DNA from: Reticulitermes speratus
Taxonomy: Eukaryota; Arthropoda; Insecta; Blattodea; Rhinotermitidae
Assembly: GCA_021186555.1 (NCBI GenBank)
Contig: JAJKFL010000014.1
Location: 17,807,533 to 17,871,532, forward strand
Direction: 5' to 3'
Length of the DNA: 64,000 bases
Under the pieces are notes generated by a model. It was not told the origin of the DNA. It made no database searches and worked only from the letters and a program-made list of their open reading frames with translations. Every line of letters begins with the position of its first letter. Position 1 is the stretch's first letter. The position numbers were made by a program, and so were the translations under genes. Shown piece after piece: positions 21,715 through 33,159 of the stretch.

Positions 21715-22255
21715 TTAAAGTTATCCCTGTCCATACCGTGAAGGCATATATGGGAATTAGGGGATCCCAGTGGCCGCGCGGTCTAAGGAGTGGGTCTGAG
21801 GCTGCTCGCTTGCTGGAATTGTGGGTTCGAATCCCGCCAGGAGCATGCATTTCTGTCTCTTGTAAGTGTTGTGTGTTGTCAGGTAGAGGTCTCTGCGTCG
21901 GGTTGATCACTTGTCTAGAGGCGTCTTACCGACTGTGGTGTGTCTGCGTGTGATCGTGAAGCCTCGATAATGAGGAGGCCCTGTCCCACTAGGGGCTGTT
22001 GGGCCATGGAAAAAAAAGGGGGGAGGGGTATAGCTTTAATGATTTTTAACCTTGGCGCTACAAGAAAGTGAGTGATCAACATCACACCCGGCTGCTTTAT
22101 CCCCGCGAAAGAAGCCCGGTACCCATTGAATGTGAAACTGGGTGGGCACCAGAGGTGGTCTGGACGATTTGAAGAAGAGAAAAATTAGTTGCTCTTGATG
22201 GGATTCGAAACCTGAATTGTCCAGCCCGTAGTCTGTTCACTGCACCTGCTCCCCT
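21715..22255 (-). mobile_element. SINE-C copy split by a SINE-A insertion
   Basis: The tail (GTTATCCCTGTCCATACCGT, 21720-21739) lies left of the inserted SINE-A. The rest resumes at about 22025 with TTTTAACCTTGGCGCTACAA and CCATTGAATGTGAAACTGGG, ending in the complement of the tRNA-like head (GGGATTCGAAACCTGAATTG) near 22255. The break falls where intact copies read GGAATGG..ATAGCTCCA. Confidence 0.7.
21769..22018 (+). mobile_element. SINE-A copy inside SINE-C
   Basis: Head GATCCCAGTGGCCGCGCGGT, B box GGGTTCGAATCCC, body GTCAGGTAGAGGTCTCTGCG and GTGAAGCCTCGATAATGAGG, tail GGCCATGGAAAAAAAAGG. It entered the SINE-C, so SINE-A was active later than this SINE-C copy. Confidence 0.8.
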
Positions 22256-22334
22256 TGCGTCTAATTTCTATTCAGAAGACACTGGTGTCCAATACACTCC
22301 AAAACGTAATCTTTAGACTCGTGATGTTTTCAGA

Positions 22335-22556
22335 AGGCCTATCTCTTATTCTGAAGGCAGCAGATTGGAGCCGTACCTTCTGGCTATTCTGGTCGATATT
22401 TTGTGTGGGGTTTTCTCGGGTCTTCGAAACAAAAGCAAGCGGGCATTTGCACGTAGACTAAAGAAGAAATATAAAGAACGCCAGGATATACCGCCTGCGA
22501 CTCGAGAATTTAACCCGGAACCTCCAGAATACGAAGTAAAGATGCTAAATATTTAA
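22335..22556 (+). CDS. possible orphan terminal exon, product unknown
   Basis: An acceptor-like TGATGTTTTCAG ends at about 22341. In the frame that stops with TAA at 22554-22556, 72 codons are open. The peptide has a hydrophobic stretch (YLLAILVDILCGVFSG), a very basic part (KSKRAFARRLKKKYKER) and a proline-rich end (PEPPEYEVKMLNI). The abrupt basic-to-acidic composition looks protein-like, and an AATAAA follows 120 bases later. The hydrophobic stretch faintly resembles the LxxLVEILCGxLSG segment of malate/lactate dehydrogenase-2 family proteins, but the tail does not fit. I do not recognise the gene. An old transposon or a processed remnant is possible. Confidence 0.35.
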   Translation, partial: RPISYSEGSRLEPYLLAILVDILCGVFSGLRNKSKRAFARRLKKKYKERQDIPPATREFNPEPPEYEVKMLNI

Positions 22557-22675
22557 TCGCGGGGGCGGTTGGTGGAATGTATTCATGTGTTAAATAATTG
22601 AACTTTAAGTTAAATGAAATGCGTAACTTTTCTTGAAACGATGATAGTCTTACATAATTAGTCATTCAGCTGGTC

Positions 22676-22681
22676 AATAAA
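22676..22681 (+). terminator. AATAAA after the orphan exon
   Basis: The hexamer is 120 bases downstream of the stop at 22556. In AT-rich DNA it can occur by chance, so it only adds weight to the exon candidate. Confidence 0.3.
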
Positions 22682-22699
22682 TTCCGTGTAATTTAAAGT

Positions 22700-23933
22700 T
22701 GCATCAATTTGTTCACTGTGTAATCCCGAGCCCGATTAATTAAACGACATTTTATGAATACATGTGGGAAGAGTGGGGGGTATATTTCAGGCAGCATTAA
22801 GGTCAGAACTGAAGGAAGAGAAGACGTCAGCTTCACGCTGCGGCCGATTTACACCTAGCCGAAGATCTCGCCTTATCCTCTGCTCTGTGCAGGCCCCAGA
22901 AATAATCTGAAAAATGTGACCAAGAGAAAAGTCCCTGCCACAGACGGTCGTCCAGTCTGCAGCCAGTCACGCTGTTCTGTGGCAGTTGTTAATGTTTTCT
23001 CGCACCTAATTATAGGACTCGCAAGTGGTTTCATGCCCTGAGATTCTGATACTAACTTTTTACAGATATTTATGCTTTTTTCGATTGGTGTTACGTGTCT
23101 TGCCTATCGATTCCACCTTTGTTTAGGCAGTAAAAAGTATGGTGAATATGACAAATGTTGAAGCTCCTCATTTCGAATTGTTTTTCAGTTCTTCTTTTGA
23201 CCAGTGTTCTGTTCTCTCTTATTTCAAGCACGCTGAACTCTTGCACATTGGAGGGCGCTTTTGAACACAGTGTGAACCTCAGCATTTCGTTCAGTGAAGA
23301 GAATTTCTTGACTAGCTGCGCTATTATCACTGTATAAAGGGGACGTCTCTTACATGGCGTTGTTTTTTTAAGGCTGAGTGGGATCCAAAAATATTTAAGC
23401 ACACGTAGGCCCTCATAAGTCTCTCAAGCCTAACGGCAAATTTTGAATTCCTAAATTTTCTTCCTTCAAACGAAACTCTTGCTAGTAGGAAATCTCTTCC
23501 TTTGAAGTTCGTGCAGTTTATGTATGGTGCAAGTGTATGGAGCATATGTGGATATTTCAGCAACTGCTGGAACCACCCTCGCTGCTTATTTTGGGGAGGG
23601 AGGGAGAGTAGGTTCATTTTGCACTCACAACACGTGATCGGTGTATCCTTTCCACCAGATGGAATGCTAGTTTGGAAACCTTGTTGCCAAATTATTTGTG
23701 ACCCCCTTTGCTTCGCTCCGCCGGATCCGACGACAACATAACAGCCACGCGAAGACTAATTGGCAGGGAACAGTTAGGCCTTTCTCTGATTTAAACTGAT
23801 TTTGTTTTACTTTCTGGGAAGAGAATTGGCTAAATAATAATGAGGACAAAACAACGCCCTGTTTCCGTTCCGTATGAAATGGAATTTTACTATACAAACA
23901 TATTTGTATGTAAGAATGAATGTGTATGTATAC

Positions 23934-23964
<31 letters not shown>

Positions 23965-24417
23965 CATACATACATACATACCAATTTTAGTGCGTATTAA
24001 TTTTAGTAAATACAAATAGTACCTCGGACAGACCATTTTATTTTAACGTTTGTTATAACCTACTCTCTTCCTTTAAGACCTGAACTTTGTAATTATATAA
24101 ATTGTGTTTCCTCAGATTTGTGAAACTTTCCTCCGGCCAAATACGAATACTTTTTTTTGGTTTTATCTGTTAAATTTCAGTCTTTATTACTGATGTCCAG
24201 TAAATGTGTCACCGGAGTTAGAAGACTAGATCAAATTTTGTAAGAGAAAAGTAAATTGAAGTATCTCAGAAAATAATAGTCACTCTTGCACTTAATGAGT
24301 AAATTTGCTTAAAATAGCAGAACGTTTATTTCTGCTGTATTAAAATTCTTATTACCCCATACTAGTATAAATAAATGCACCTATTGCCTGTTAAGTGATT
24401 TTTTCATGTTCTTAAAT
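22700..24417. other. no gene; one microsatellite
   Basis: It holds a (CATA)n microsatellite at 23935-23981 and otherwise unclassified DNA. A GC-richer patch at 22800-22900 has no recognised motif. Confidence 0.4.
23935..23981. repeat. (CATA)n microsatellite
   Basis: Almost twelve uninterrupted four-base units. Confidence 0.95.
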
Positions 24418-24458
24418 TGGGTCTGATGGTGGCTTAATAAGCCGAAACATGTAGCCTA
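24418..24458 (+). ncRNA. solitary hammerhead motif with core mutation
   Basis: The core reads CTGATGG (expected CTGATGA) at 24423-24429. Stem II GGCTT/AAGCC is perfect, GAAACATGTA is intact, and stem I (TGGGT with GCCTA) pairs throughout if G-U is allowed. Loss of the core A probably inactivates it. Confidence 0.55.
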
Positions 24459-24853
24459 TTTTATCCTACTTTTTATGTTATGTAAGGCTGTTTTGATTAA
24501 AATTGTGTAGGACTATCTGTTATATAATATTATTACGACTTGTTACAATTTGCATTTTAGCTCAGCATCATCCATCCCATCTTCAAAAGACTGAGTTTTG
24601 AGGATTTCAATTGTGTAATTGTGTCCAGTATTCGTTCATGGCAAGGGTATGTACTTCCGTCTGAATTGTATGACCATGGTGTCATATATCTTCGCATTCC
24701 AGAAAAATAATCTTCGTATATTTCGCTGTATGAAATAATGCAATGAGTATACAGGCTTTAAATGACCCATGACCGTGCGTTGAGCAATAAGGTATGATAT
24801 TAAAACCAACAAATGCACATAAGCATATGAAAGTGGATTATACACACTGAATA

Positions 24854-24897
24854 CCACCTGCATGTTTCGGCCACTCATGTGGCCATCTTCAGGGAGG
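24854..24897 (-). ncRNA. hammerhead ribozyme motif
   Basis: Minus strand: stem I CCTCC with GGTGG (one mismatch), core CTGAAGA, stem II of six perfect pairs, GAAACATGCA. A C replaces the U next to the cleavage base, which breaks the conserved A-U pair, so activity is doubtful. Confidence 0.6.
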
Positions 24898-24975
24898 TTA
24901 AATTTAATATTTTGTATCTACGCATTTGATCCATTAACTTCTGTAATATTTCGCTTGATGTGCTTTTTGTAATAC

Positions 24976-25021
24976 ACCTCCCTGAAGATGGCCACATGAG
25001 TGGCCGAAACATGTAGAAGGT
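24976..25021 (+). ncRNA. hammerhead ribozyme motif
   Basis: Stem I ACCTCC/GAAGGT has five of six pairs. The core CTGAAGA fits the CUGANGA consensus. Stem II GGCCAC/GTGGCC is perfect. GAAA and ACAUGU stem III are intact, with the predicted cut after A25015. Confidence 0.7.
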
Positions 25022-25042
25022 ATACAGAGTGTGTAACACACT

Positions 25043-26027
25043 TTCGTACACTTAAGAGTATACAGCTGTCTTAGAAAGATGATATAAAATCGTTGTCATC
25101 TTTGTCTATACAGAATGGATTCTATTTTCGGTAGAAGTGTTGGACTTTTTTACATCATTGTATCTAGAACTGCTTCGGGAAACCCAGTTCTTTGACGAAA
25201 GTGAAGGCGGTAGAAACGTAAATTTGACCACTCACCTACACTTGGAGTCTACTATTTATGTGAAGAATCCATAGATCCTACCTCATCTCACCCTTTACGT
25301 CTTTACGACGTGTTGCTTTAACATAGGTGAATCTTTTCATGTCATTATGTTTTAAGCATTCAGTGGGCTTCCCAGTTTAGGCGCTTATGGACCGGTCCTA
25401 AAATATTTTCTGTACTATGTAAATGGACTAATTTGCCTTCGTAATTGAAGCGATTTTAATCGTAAATCTAATATAATGGAGACTATCAAACTTCTGATAT
25501 ATGAAGTCCATGGTGTAGAAAGGTATGAGATTTTGAATTAGGTAAGGATGAGGATACGGGTACTAGAGCCTGCAGCCACAGGTCGCGTAAGACATGGTTA
25601 ACCACTTACAATATAAAAACTATCCTCCTATTACAATGGCTTCTATAATTTATTGAAATAAAATTATTCCTTTTTTAATACAGTGCAGCAAAGGATAGGT
25701 GACAAGAAGGATCTTGAAAATAAGAATACAGAGAAGGTATTCAGGTCACAATTCCATTTAGACATCTGAAAAGGTATACGGTGTTCAGCGGAAAGCATTG
25801 AGTAAAAATTAGTTAGTGTGTCGAGTCTGTGGAGGCTATATAACATGGTAAGCGTGTTGAGCGCAATACTGGAATAAGTACTGCTTTATACAACAGTAAT
25901 AAAATCGTGTAGTTATTATTTAGACGTATATGGGAACATATGTTGTGGATAATGACTGCATCATAATATATTAAATGGCTATTAGTTGGATGACGAAGGT
26001 TCAATTTTAAGAAGGAACGGCGGAAAA
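25043..26027. other. no recognised feature
   Basis: AT-rich, with short open frames only. Confidence 0.35.
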
Positions 26028-26963
26028 TTTTCTGTTTGTCGCCCAGTCAACTCTGGCTATGGGACGTACTTATCCCTTCGTAATTGCTCTTTGTCGCCCA
26101 GTCAACACTGGCTATGGGACGTGCTTATCCCTTCGTACTTTCTGCTTGTCGCCCAGTCAACTCTGACCATGGGACGTACTTATCCCTTCGTAGTGTCTGT
26201 TTGTTGCCCAGTCAACACTGTCTATGGGACGTACTTATCCCTTCGTACTTTCTGTTTGTCGCCCAGTCAACACTGGCTATGGGACATGCTTATCCCTTCG
26301 TACTGTCTGTTTGTCGCCCAGTCAACACTGTCTATGGGACGTACTTATCCCTTCGTACTTTCTGTTTGTCGCCCAGTCAACTCTGACCATGGGACGTACT
26401 TATCCCTTCGTACTTTTTGTTTGTCGCCCAGTCAAAACTGGCTATGGGACCTGCTTATCCCTTCGTACTTTCTGTTTGTCGCCCACTCAACACTGTCTAT
26501 GGGACCTACTTATCCCTTCGTACTTTCTGTTTGTCGCCCAGTCAACACTGTCTATGGGACGTACTTATCCATTCGTACTTTCTGTTTGTCGCCTAGTCAA
26601 CACTGTCTATGGGACGTACTTATCCCTTCGTACTTTCTGTTTGTCTCCCAGTCAACACTGTCTATGGGACGTACTTATCCCTTCGTATTTTCTGTTTGTC
26701 GCCCAGTCAACACTGTCTATGGGACGTACTTATCCCTTCGTACTTTCTGTTTGTCGCCCAGTCAACACTGTCTATGGGACGTACTTATCCCTTCGTACTT
26801 TCTGTTTGTCGCCCAGTCAACACTGTCTATGGGACGTACTTATCCCTTCGTACTTTCTGTTTGTCGCCCAGTCAACACTGTCTATGGGACGTACTTATCT
26901 CTTCGTACTTTCTGTTTGTCGCCCAGTCAACACTGGCTATTGGACCTGCTCAGCCTTTTGTAC
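26028..26963. repeat. 55-bp minisatellite, 17 copies
   Basis: The block GTCGCCCAGTCAACACTG recurs every 55 bases from 26038 to 26918, seventeen times with exact spacing. Copies in the right two thirds are nearly identical, and those at the left edge vary more (for example AACTCTGACC, GTTGCCCAG). The unit has no stop codon in any forward frame. Because 55 is not a multiple of three, every frame cycles through all three phases and stays open, producing frames of up to 328 codons (25986-26972). The period and composition argue for a tandem repeat, not a gene. Confidence 0.92.
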
Positions 26964-29900
26964 AGTGTGTGATGTGGATTTGCACAGATAGTAAAGCCGC
27001 CGTAATTCGAAGCTGACCACTCATATTTATTCAGCGCCAATTATTACAGATCTTTTGTCGGTGCCAAACTTGGTTTGATTACACAAGGATTAGGCTCAGA
27101 AGCAACAGTGCCTTTTACACTCTTATTGCACGTTTATCGTTTTATCAATTTTAATTCTCCATTTTCATAAAATGTTGCGCGCGAGAGACATAAACGGAAC
27201 CGATACTGTTAAGTCAATTTTCTCTTTGTATTAGAAAAATAAGCTTGTTGTGGTATTATGTTCATGTTTTCGTGCTTTAGCCCCTGGGTCTATCCGTCTA
27301 ACAGAACAATCTGATACTCTAGTCGCACTGTATGCTGCTCATGAAAACCGTGACACTAACTGCGGTGGACAGTCTATAGCCAGCTTACCGTTTTCGTAAG
27401 GAAAATAAATTTACCGCGTGATTATGTCCGTGTGTCTGTGATTCTGTCCGCCGGTCTCTCCGCCGAACCAATAAAGAATTTATAATCGAATCTAATCTAA
27501 CATAAGTATACCCAGAAATTTTTATAATGGCATGGTATGAAAATTTGGAGTTATTTTCGCGAATGCAAAGTAATGGGAAGTAAACGTAAGGGAAACCTGA
27601 AAATTATGCAAAAAATTCTAGAATTATTTATTAGCAAGTCTTGCTAGTTCCATCAACCTAGAATGAAACACTTGAAGGAAAATGGAAACCATAATTTATT
27701 TCCAGAATTTTTTTCCCCAGAGACCAAGATAGTAAAGAAAACCAAGGGAAGTAATTGACCGCCAATAAAGAAGAATGCATATCTGAAATAGACGTTCCGA
27801 AAAAATGCTTTAACATGTAATTTGAAATGTACTGAAACAACAAGCAACTTTATCCTGGTTGTATTTTGTAAAACGTACATTGACGTTCTGTGGCGGCGTG
27901 AATTCTTAGTTTTTGTTTAATTCTGTGTCATGGCAGTGATTAATGCTTCTTACGGCAGTTAAATGAATTCTGACAAATAACAGAGCACATAATTACATAA
28001 AAGAGCCTAAGTCACATTTTTAGCAAAACGAGTTGGCCATGGGGTTTGAGTATGGGGACGTAGACACACATTCTGTGCGTAAAGGACTTCGATCAGCTTG
28101 TTAGTTATGGGAAATCCAGCATGCTCAAAACATAGTGTATTGTAGAAAGGCAGCTACGTAAACGACTTAGCTACTATTATGCACAAAATTATTATGTTGA
28201 TTTATCGAAAAGTGCAGAAACGTTGAAGTGAGAACATTTAATTTTCTGTGATGTAGTCAACATCAGAATGCATGGAATCTGACAAAGAGGTAGCCGTAAT
28301 TTTCGACTAGATGCAAAACCCTCAACTGCCAAATAGTCCTGCACAATGCGTTCATTTTGGCCGGTGGTTGGCAAACTCAGAAGCTAGGAATAATGTAGCA
28401 TATAAACTAACTGCAATTTAAAGAGAAAAATAATCATTATACTGGAGAGACCAGTGACAATATTGTTTAAAGGGATTAAAAAACAGTTTACTTAAGAAAA
28501 TTTCTAAAAGTCTGTATTTTGTAAGTTATTTTTGGCTTCCCTGCTGTTGTTAAGACGCAGGTCAGATGCGAAATAGGTATTGTCATGATTCTGTCGTAAG
28601 AAAACTTTCTCCGTGATAAGGCAAAAACGAAACGGGTTTCCCTGTTTCCTTAAAAATTTCTAAAATGACGCAGTTACCGTTTTCCATCGACGCATTCAAA
28701 CATTATAATAGTAATGTATCAATATACAATTTTACATAAACTATATTTTTATTGTGTTGAAAATGTTTGATACCGATGTAAATTTGAGATAAATTTTGTC
28801 AAATTTTATAAGGAGGAAATTTAAACTATGGAGTCTTCGACGTTTTCACCGCTATGTGTTTGAGGACCCCGTTCTTGTGGGATGTGACGCTGGATAATTT
28901 ATTACAGAACCTTTAGAAAAAAAAGTCGTGCTTTCGAAAACTCGGGAACAGACTAGCCAGTGACGCGGCCTCGTAACCAGAAGAAAGGGGTCTACAGATC
29001 TTTAATATTAGCGACTGTTAACAGGAAACGTCATGATGTCGCATTGTCGATTATAAGAGTATTTACTGCTATCTTTCAATAAACTTAAGCATTTAAACGA
29101 ATGTAGGCGTCACAGATTCTACCCACAAATTATTGTTAATAACTGTAAGTAAATTCTGTCGTCATTTTTGTTAACTATGATTTGAATTTCTATAAGTTGT
29201 TGCTTAAATCAACTGTCTCCCGCATTGTGGTAGTCTGCTTCTAAATGTGAAGACGACAGAGAAATGTTACAGGGATGTCTGTGTTTACCAAACAATTTGA
29301 GACCTCCGTTGTGACAGGAATATTGTAGCATACAAATAAAGTGCGTTTACTTACTACAGCCCTGGATATTTGTATTTGTGTCAGAAACAAAACCAATGGT
29401 TTTAGTATAATGTTTTTGTTTTTCTATACAATTATAAGATAAGGTAATCCTAAAATAGGGTTCTCCGGCTTTTCTCAGCTGTTCTTGAAGTTATCTTCTG
29501 TGCCTATGGGGAAAAAGAGAGAAAGCGAAGTTAGTAATAATACTACAGCTATATCTTGCGTGGTTCTTCCCTTTCAGTTTCTTTCTTGAAGTTTTGTGCA
29601 TTTTTACTCTTACTTACGTATTTTCTGACTAAATTTTACGGTATAAAACTACTATTACGTAAAAACATACATTTCCGGTTTCTACAACCAATAAAGCTGC
29701 TTTCCCTCCCTAAAAATTTCTTTGAGAACAGCCAGTTTCTGCTGTGTGAAATTTGTAGTAATTAAGGACTGATTTAACTAGTTGTCTTTCTTTCTATAAA
29801 GGATTTTTAAAGACGCGATAATGGCATTATAGCAATGACAGAATTAATTACGCGACACCAATTAAGGTATGTATTATTGGTAACATATTAAGCTGGGCTG

Positions 29901-31094
29901 ACGACATAGATGGGGGAAGCTCAAACAAGCCAGTTTTTCTGTGTCATTAAACAGGGTTATAAATATGGTAGAGGGTGATATATCTTATGTACATGCCTCA
30001 ATTCTTACAACTGAACTTCACGCACCGGACTAAAACATCAAGGGAACCCTGGAAACTAATTCCCAGTACAAAGAGTAACTCCAAAGAAATGGTTGTGGAC
30101 GTGTATATGCCGCTTATTGTGAAAACAAAAAGACAAGATGTTCAAAACTTATAAATGCTAGAATATGAAATTTCGGTAGTGGTCTATGTGCTGATACTTT
30201 GTGATGAATTTTATATTGGTTATAAGACAGTTTGAACTGGTAGGATGGTACTCAAACGGCGAATTTGAAAGAATATGAAGGGACTAGTCATTGCACATTT
30301 TTAAGTTACGCAGCAAGTGTATGGACAAAATAAAGTAATCGAAGGAAATGTCAATCAATATAGTTTGTCTCCGTTTATGTAGGTATTGTTTGTATCCTGG
30401 ACCCCGCAAATATGAGACAGGTGTGTTTACAGCTAAATCGCTTTCCTTTGTATGGAGAAAATAATATTTTACAATTAGTGGCCTTTGTGTAGTCAATCCT
30501 TCAGTTATTCTGATTTGACAATACTCGTGTAGTAATTGGCGACTATATTGAATTTTATCTGATACATAAGTATAGTCATATATATATGCGACGTTTCGGG
30601 AGTAGATTCCACTTCCATTTTTTCATTTATTGATTTTTACTGTTCATGGGTACATTTCTATATTTACCATTTGCTTGATCTGAGGCGAATCCCTTAAAAT
30701 ATATTTTCTAATAACGTAATATACGATTAGATACACCTCCCGAAAAATTTCGTGCGTAATATTTCTATCTCTGACAGTTGTCAATCCCCCCCACTTGGTG
30801 GCTTGTTAGGCCTACAGTTCAGCAGGTTTCTTTCTGGTGCCTACTGTCTTACTGCTGCAGGTACATGAAGAACTGACTATAGTTTGGATAAAGCTATTAC
30901 CGGTACAGCATATCTGTTCTCTATGTTGCATCAGTTTTCGGCAGGCAGCCTGTTACTCAGTCATTCAGTGACTCAGGTATGTGGTTGAGGAATATTGTAT
31001 TATTTGTGTGACACAAATTTAGTCCGTTATTTGGTTAATACATATCCTATTCTTTTTGTGACACTTAATACGTTATTCATTTATAAAGTCGGTT
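26964..31094. other. 4 kb without recognised genes
   Basis: AT-rich, with open frames no longer than about 76 codons and none recognised. A (GTCC/TCTG) patch near 27425-27465 resembles the GTCT-tract repeats at 13.7 and 19.2 kb. Near 30585-30625 the minus strand has a GAAACGTCG segment like the 3' half of a hammerhead, but no core. Confidence 0.35.
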
Positions 31095-31384
31095 TTTTTA
31101 CACGGTGAAGGGCCCCGCAGCAGATGCTACGGCACACCACAGCCTTAAGGCTTGTTGTGCAACCCTATGATGAAGATGAGCAGTATTTTACCAAGTTTTA
31201 CAAGTAATGGAGCACCAGTGGAATGAAATTGACCGGGGAAACCCGACAACTCGGAGAAAAACCTGTCCCAGTGCCACTTTGTCCACCACAAACCCCATAT
31301 GACCCCACATGGACTGACCTGGGATCGAACCCGGGCCTCCGCAGTGAGAGGCCGGCGACTAACCGCCTGAGCCATGGCACGGCC
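31095..31384 (-). mobile_element. SINE-B copy, full length, with target duplication
   Basis: Minus strand: GGCCGTGCCATGGCTCAGGC (A-box region), B box GGGTTCGATCCC, body GGACAAAGTGGCACTGGGAC, and an end complementary to GGGCCCCGCAGCAGATGCTA. Direct repeats TTATAAAGTCGGTT (31081-31094) and TTATGAAGTCGGTT (31385-31398) flank it. Confidence 0.85.
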
Positions 31385-31398
31385 TTATGAAGTCGGTT

Positions 31399-32741
31399 AG
31401 TCAAATTTCAGTCAGTAGGTCAGTTAAGACGTCAGTCTAAGTCAACAGTCATGCAGTTGTTATATCACGAGCATAACTAGCATGAAATCTGCAACTTGCA
31501 GACATGATATATTGCTGCCTCGACAAATTTTCACGCCATATTTCGCGCTGAGCTTTTGAGGATTTTGTAAGTCAACTTGATTCATTTTTGAGCAGAAGAG
31601 TGAGTCTAATATAAAAAGCGAAAGGTAGTCACGTTCAAGTCATCTGCTTTGGTGGGATGGTGTGGGGGTCCAGGAGACAGCAGCGACACCTCCATTAGTG
31701 CTGCCTGATGGCATTATCTGGTCCAAAGTCTGTTCGAAGTTTTTATATCAGAGGAAGAGTGTCGCAAGTGTTGCTGCTTCCAAATAACAGTCCTGAATAT
31801 ACAAAAAAAATAATCTACACTCACTTTTCAATGATTTTCCATTGCTTTTTCCGTTCTGTCTTTGAAGTTACCAGCTTGATCTAGTCCGTCGCCAAGCAGA
31901 TCAAGTGTCACACAGTGCTTGCAGCTACCGTTCTGACTGGACGTACAATAAAGCTACACATCTCAACTGTGCATTTAAAATATGCTGCAAGGGATTACTT
32001 TGTCCTAAAAGAACAAGTAGGTTATGTACTACGTATACATAATTTTTTGAATGTGAGCTTCCTCAAATTAATACATTATAATAGCAACACAAAATTCGTC
32101 ACTACAGTTTCTTCGCATTAAGTAACATTATGTGTAGCCCCACTGTTTTATTTACGGCAGTTTTTGGACGACTTTTGAGTGGAATTATCTGTCTTCTTGC
32201 CACGTATTAACTGAAAACCACATATACGAAAAACAACTTGTCTGTAACACACATCAAAATTTCTTAGCTGTATTCTACTTTGTGTATTGTGAGACCGTTT
32301 TAAGTGGCACGTATTCCGTACATTAACACGAAGGCTTAATGAGGCTGTATCATATGCAGAGGTCATTCGACTACAAACATATTGGATAATGATTTGTACA
32401 GTAAATTGCAAACGATCGCGAAGGAAACAGCCGTGGCTTATTGAAATGTAGGCCAAACAAAAAGCAGAGTAAATTTCAATCACGACACCTGATATAATGG
32501 CTCTTCTGAAACAAGAAAATACATTGTCATTTCCCAGTATTCTTAAAGTGTAAGGGCTTGTCAGGTGGGTGTTATGGATAGCGGCGATGTAAAACACACC
32601 CAGGATCATTCCCAAGGCCTGTTTCTAGTTTGCGGTCCCAGCTTTCGCTCGGCCTAAAGCAGTAGGCCTTACGCCACATGGCCAGTTACCTCCTTACGAC
32701 AACGCAGAAATATTATCTCATGATGTAACCTTGAAAAAAGG
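31399..32741. other. no recognised feature
   Basis: A 155-codon minus-strand frame at 32148-32615 has no motif that I know and a composition like its surroundings. I see nothing else. Confidence 0.35.
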
Positions 32742-32952
32742 AAGTGTAGGTAAAGGTACAGTGAAGTTCACCCTACAACAGGCCATGAGGGCCCAGAGGG
32801 GGAGGAGCTCTACTCTTTCTTTAACCTCGGCGCTAGATGGGGTGGATGGTCAACGCCACGCCCCGGCCGCTTTACCCCCGGGAATGACCCGATACCCATT
32901 GTACAGGAGGCTGGGTAGGCCCCAGGGCCGGTCTGGACAGGTGCTGAAAATG
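32742..32952 (-). mobile_element. SINE-C copy lacking its head
   Basis: Plus strand blocks: GGCCATGAGGGCCCAGAGGG, TTAACCTCGGCGCTAGATGG, CCGGCCGCTTTACCCCCGGG and GGGCCGGTCTGGACAGG. The tRNA-like end is absent. It belongs to the same subtype as the copy at 7690. Confidence 0.7.
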
Positions 32953-33124
32953 TTACGTCACCGACCTTGTATTTGTTCTGAGATTGAAGAAATTAATTAC
33001 TTCGGGAAAATGCAAACCAACCTTAAACTTTGCAGACATTCGAGGTTCCGTGAGATTGAGTTGTGGTTTATGAGACTCTTTGGATTTAAATTAAACGCCA
33101 GCTTCTAAAAACTCAGGCACATAT

Positions 33125-33158
33125 TGTGTGTGTGTGTGTGTGTGTGTGTGCGTGCGTG
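33125..33158. repeat. (TG)n microsatellite
   Basis: About 13 TG units followed by CGTGCGTG. Confidence 0.9.
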
Positions 33159-33159
33159 T

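Larger units (their letters stand above)
24838..25042. mobile_element. small inverted-repeat element with two hammerhead motifs
   Basis: The left arm (about 24838-24897) and right arm (about 24974-25040) are imperfect reverse complements. Each contains a hammerhead with the same stem II (GGCCAC ATGA GTGGCC). The 75-base centre is AT-rich. I saw no convincing direct repeat flanking it. Confidence 0.6.

Noticed and set aside
25986..26991. Open frames of 328 and 255 codons as repetitive-protein genes
   Set aside because: They are two frames of the same 55-bp tandem repeat. All three forward frames are open and no frame is favoured.
30585..30630. Hammerhead motif on the minus strand (CCCGAAACGTCGC)
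   Set aside because: No core and no convincing stem I.
32148..32615. 155-codon minus-strand frame as a gene
   Set aside because: AT-driven composition, no motif, no splice or polyadenylation context.
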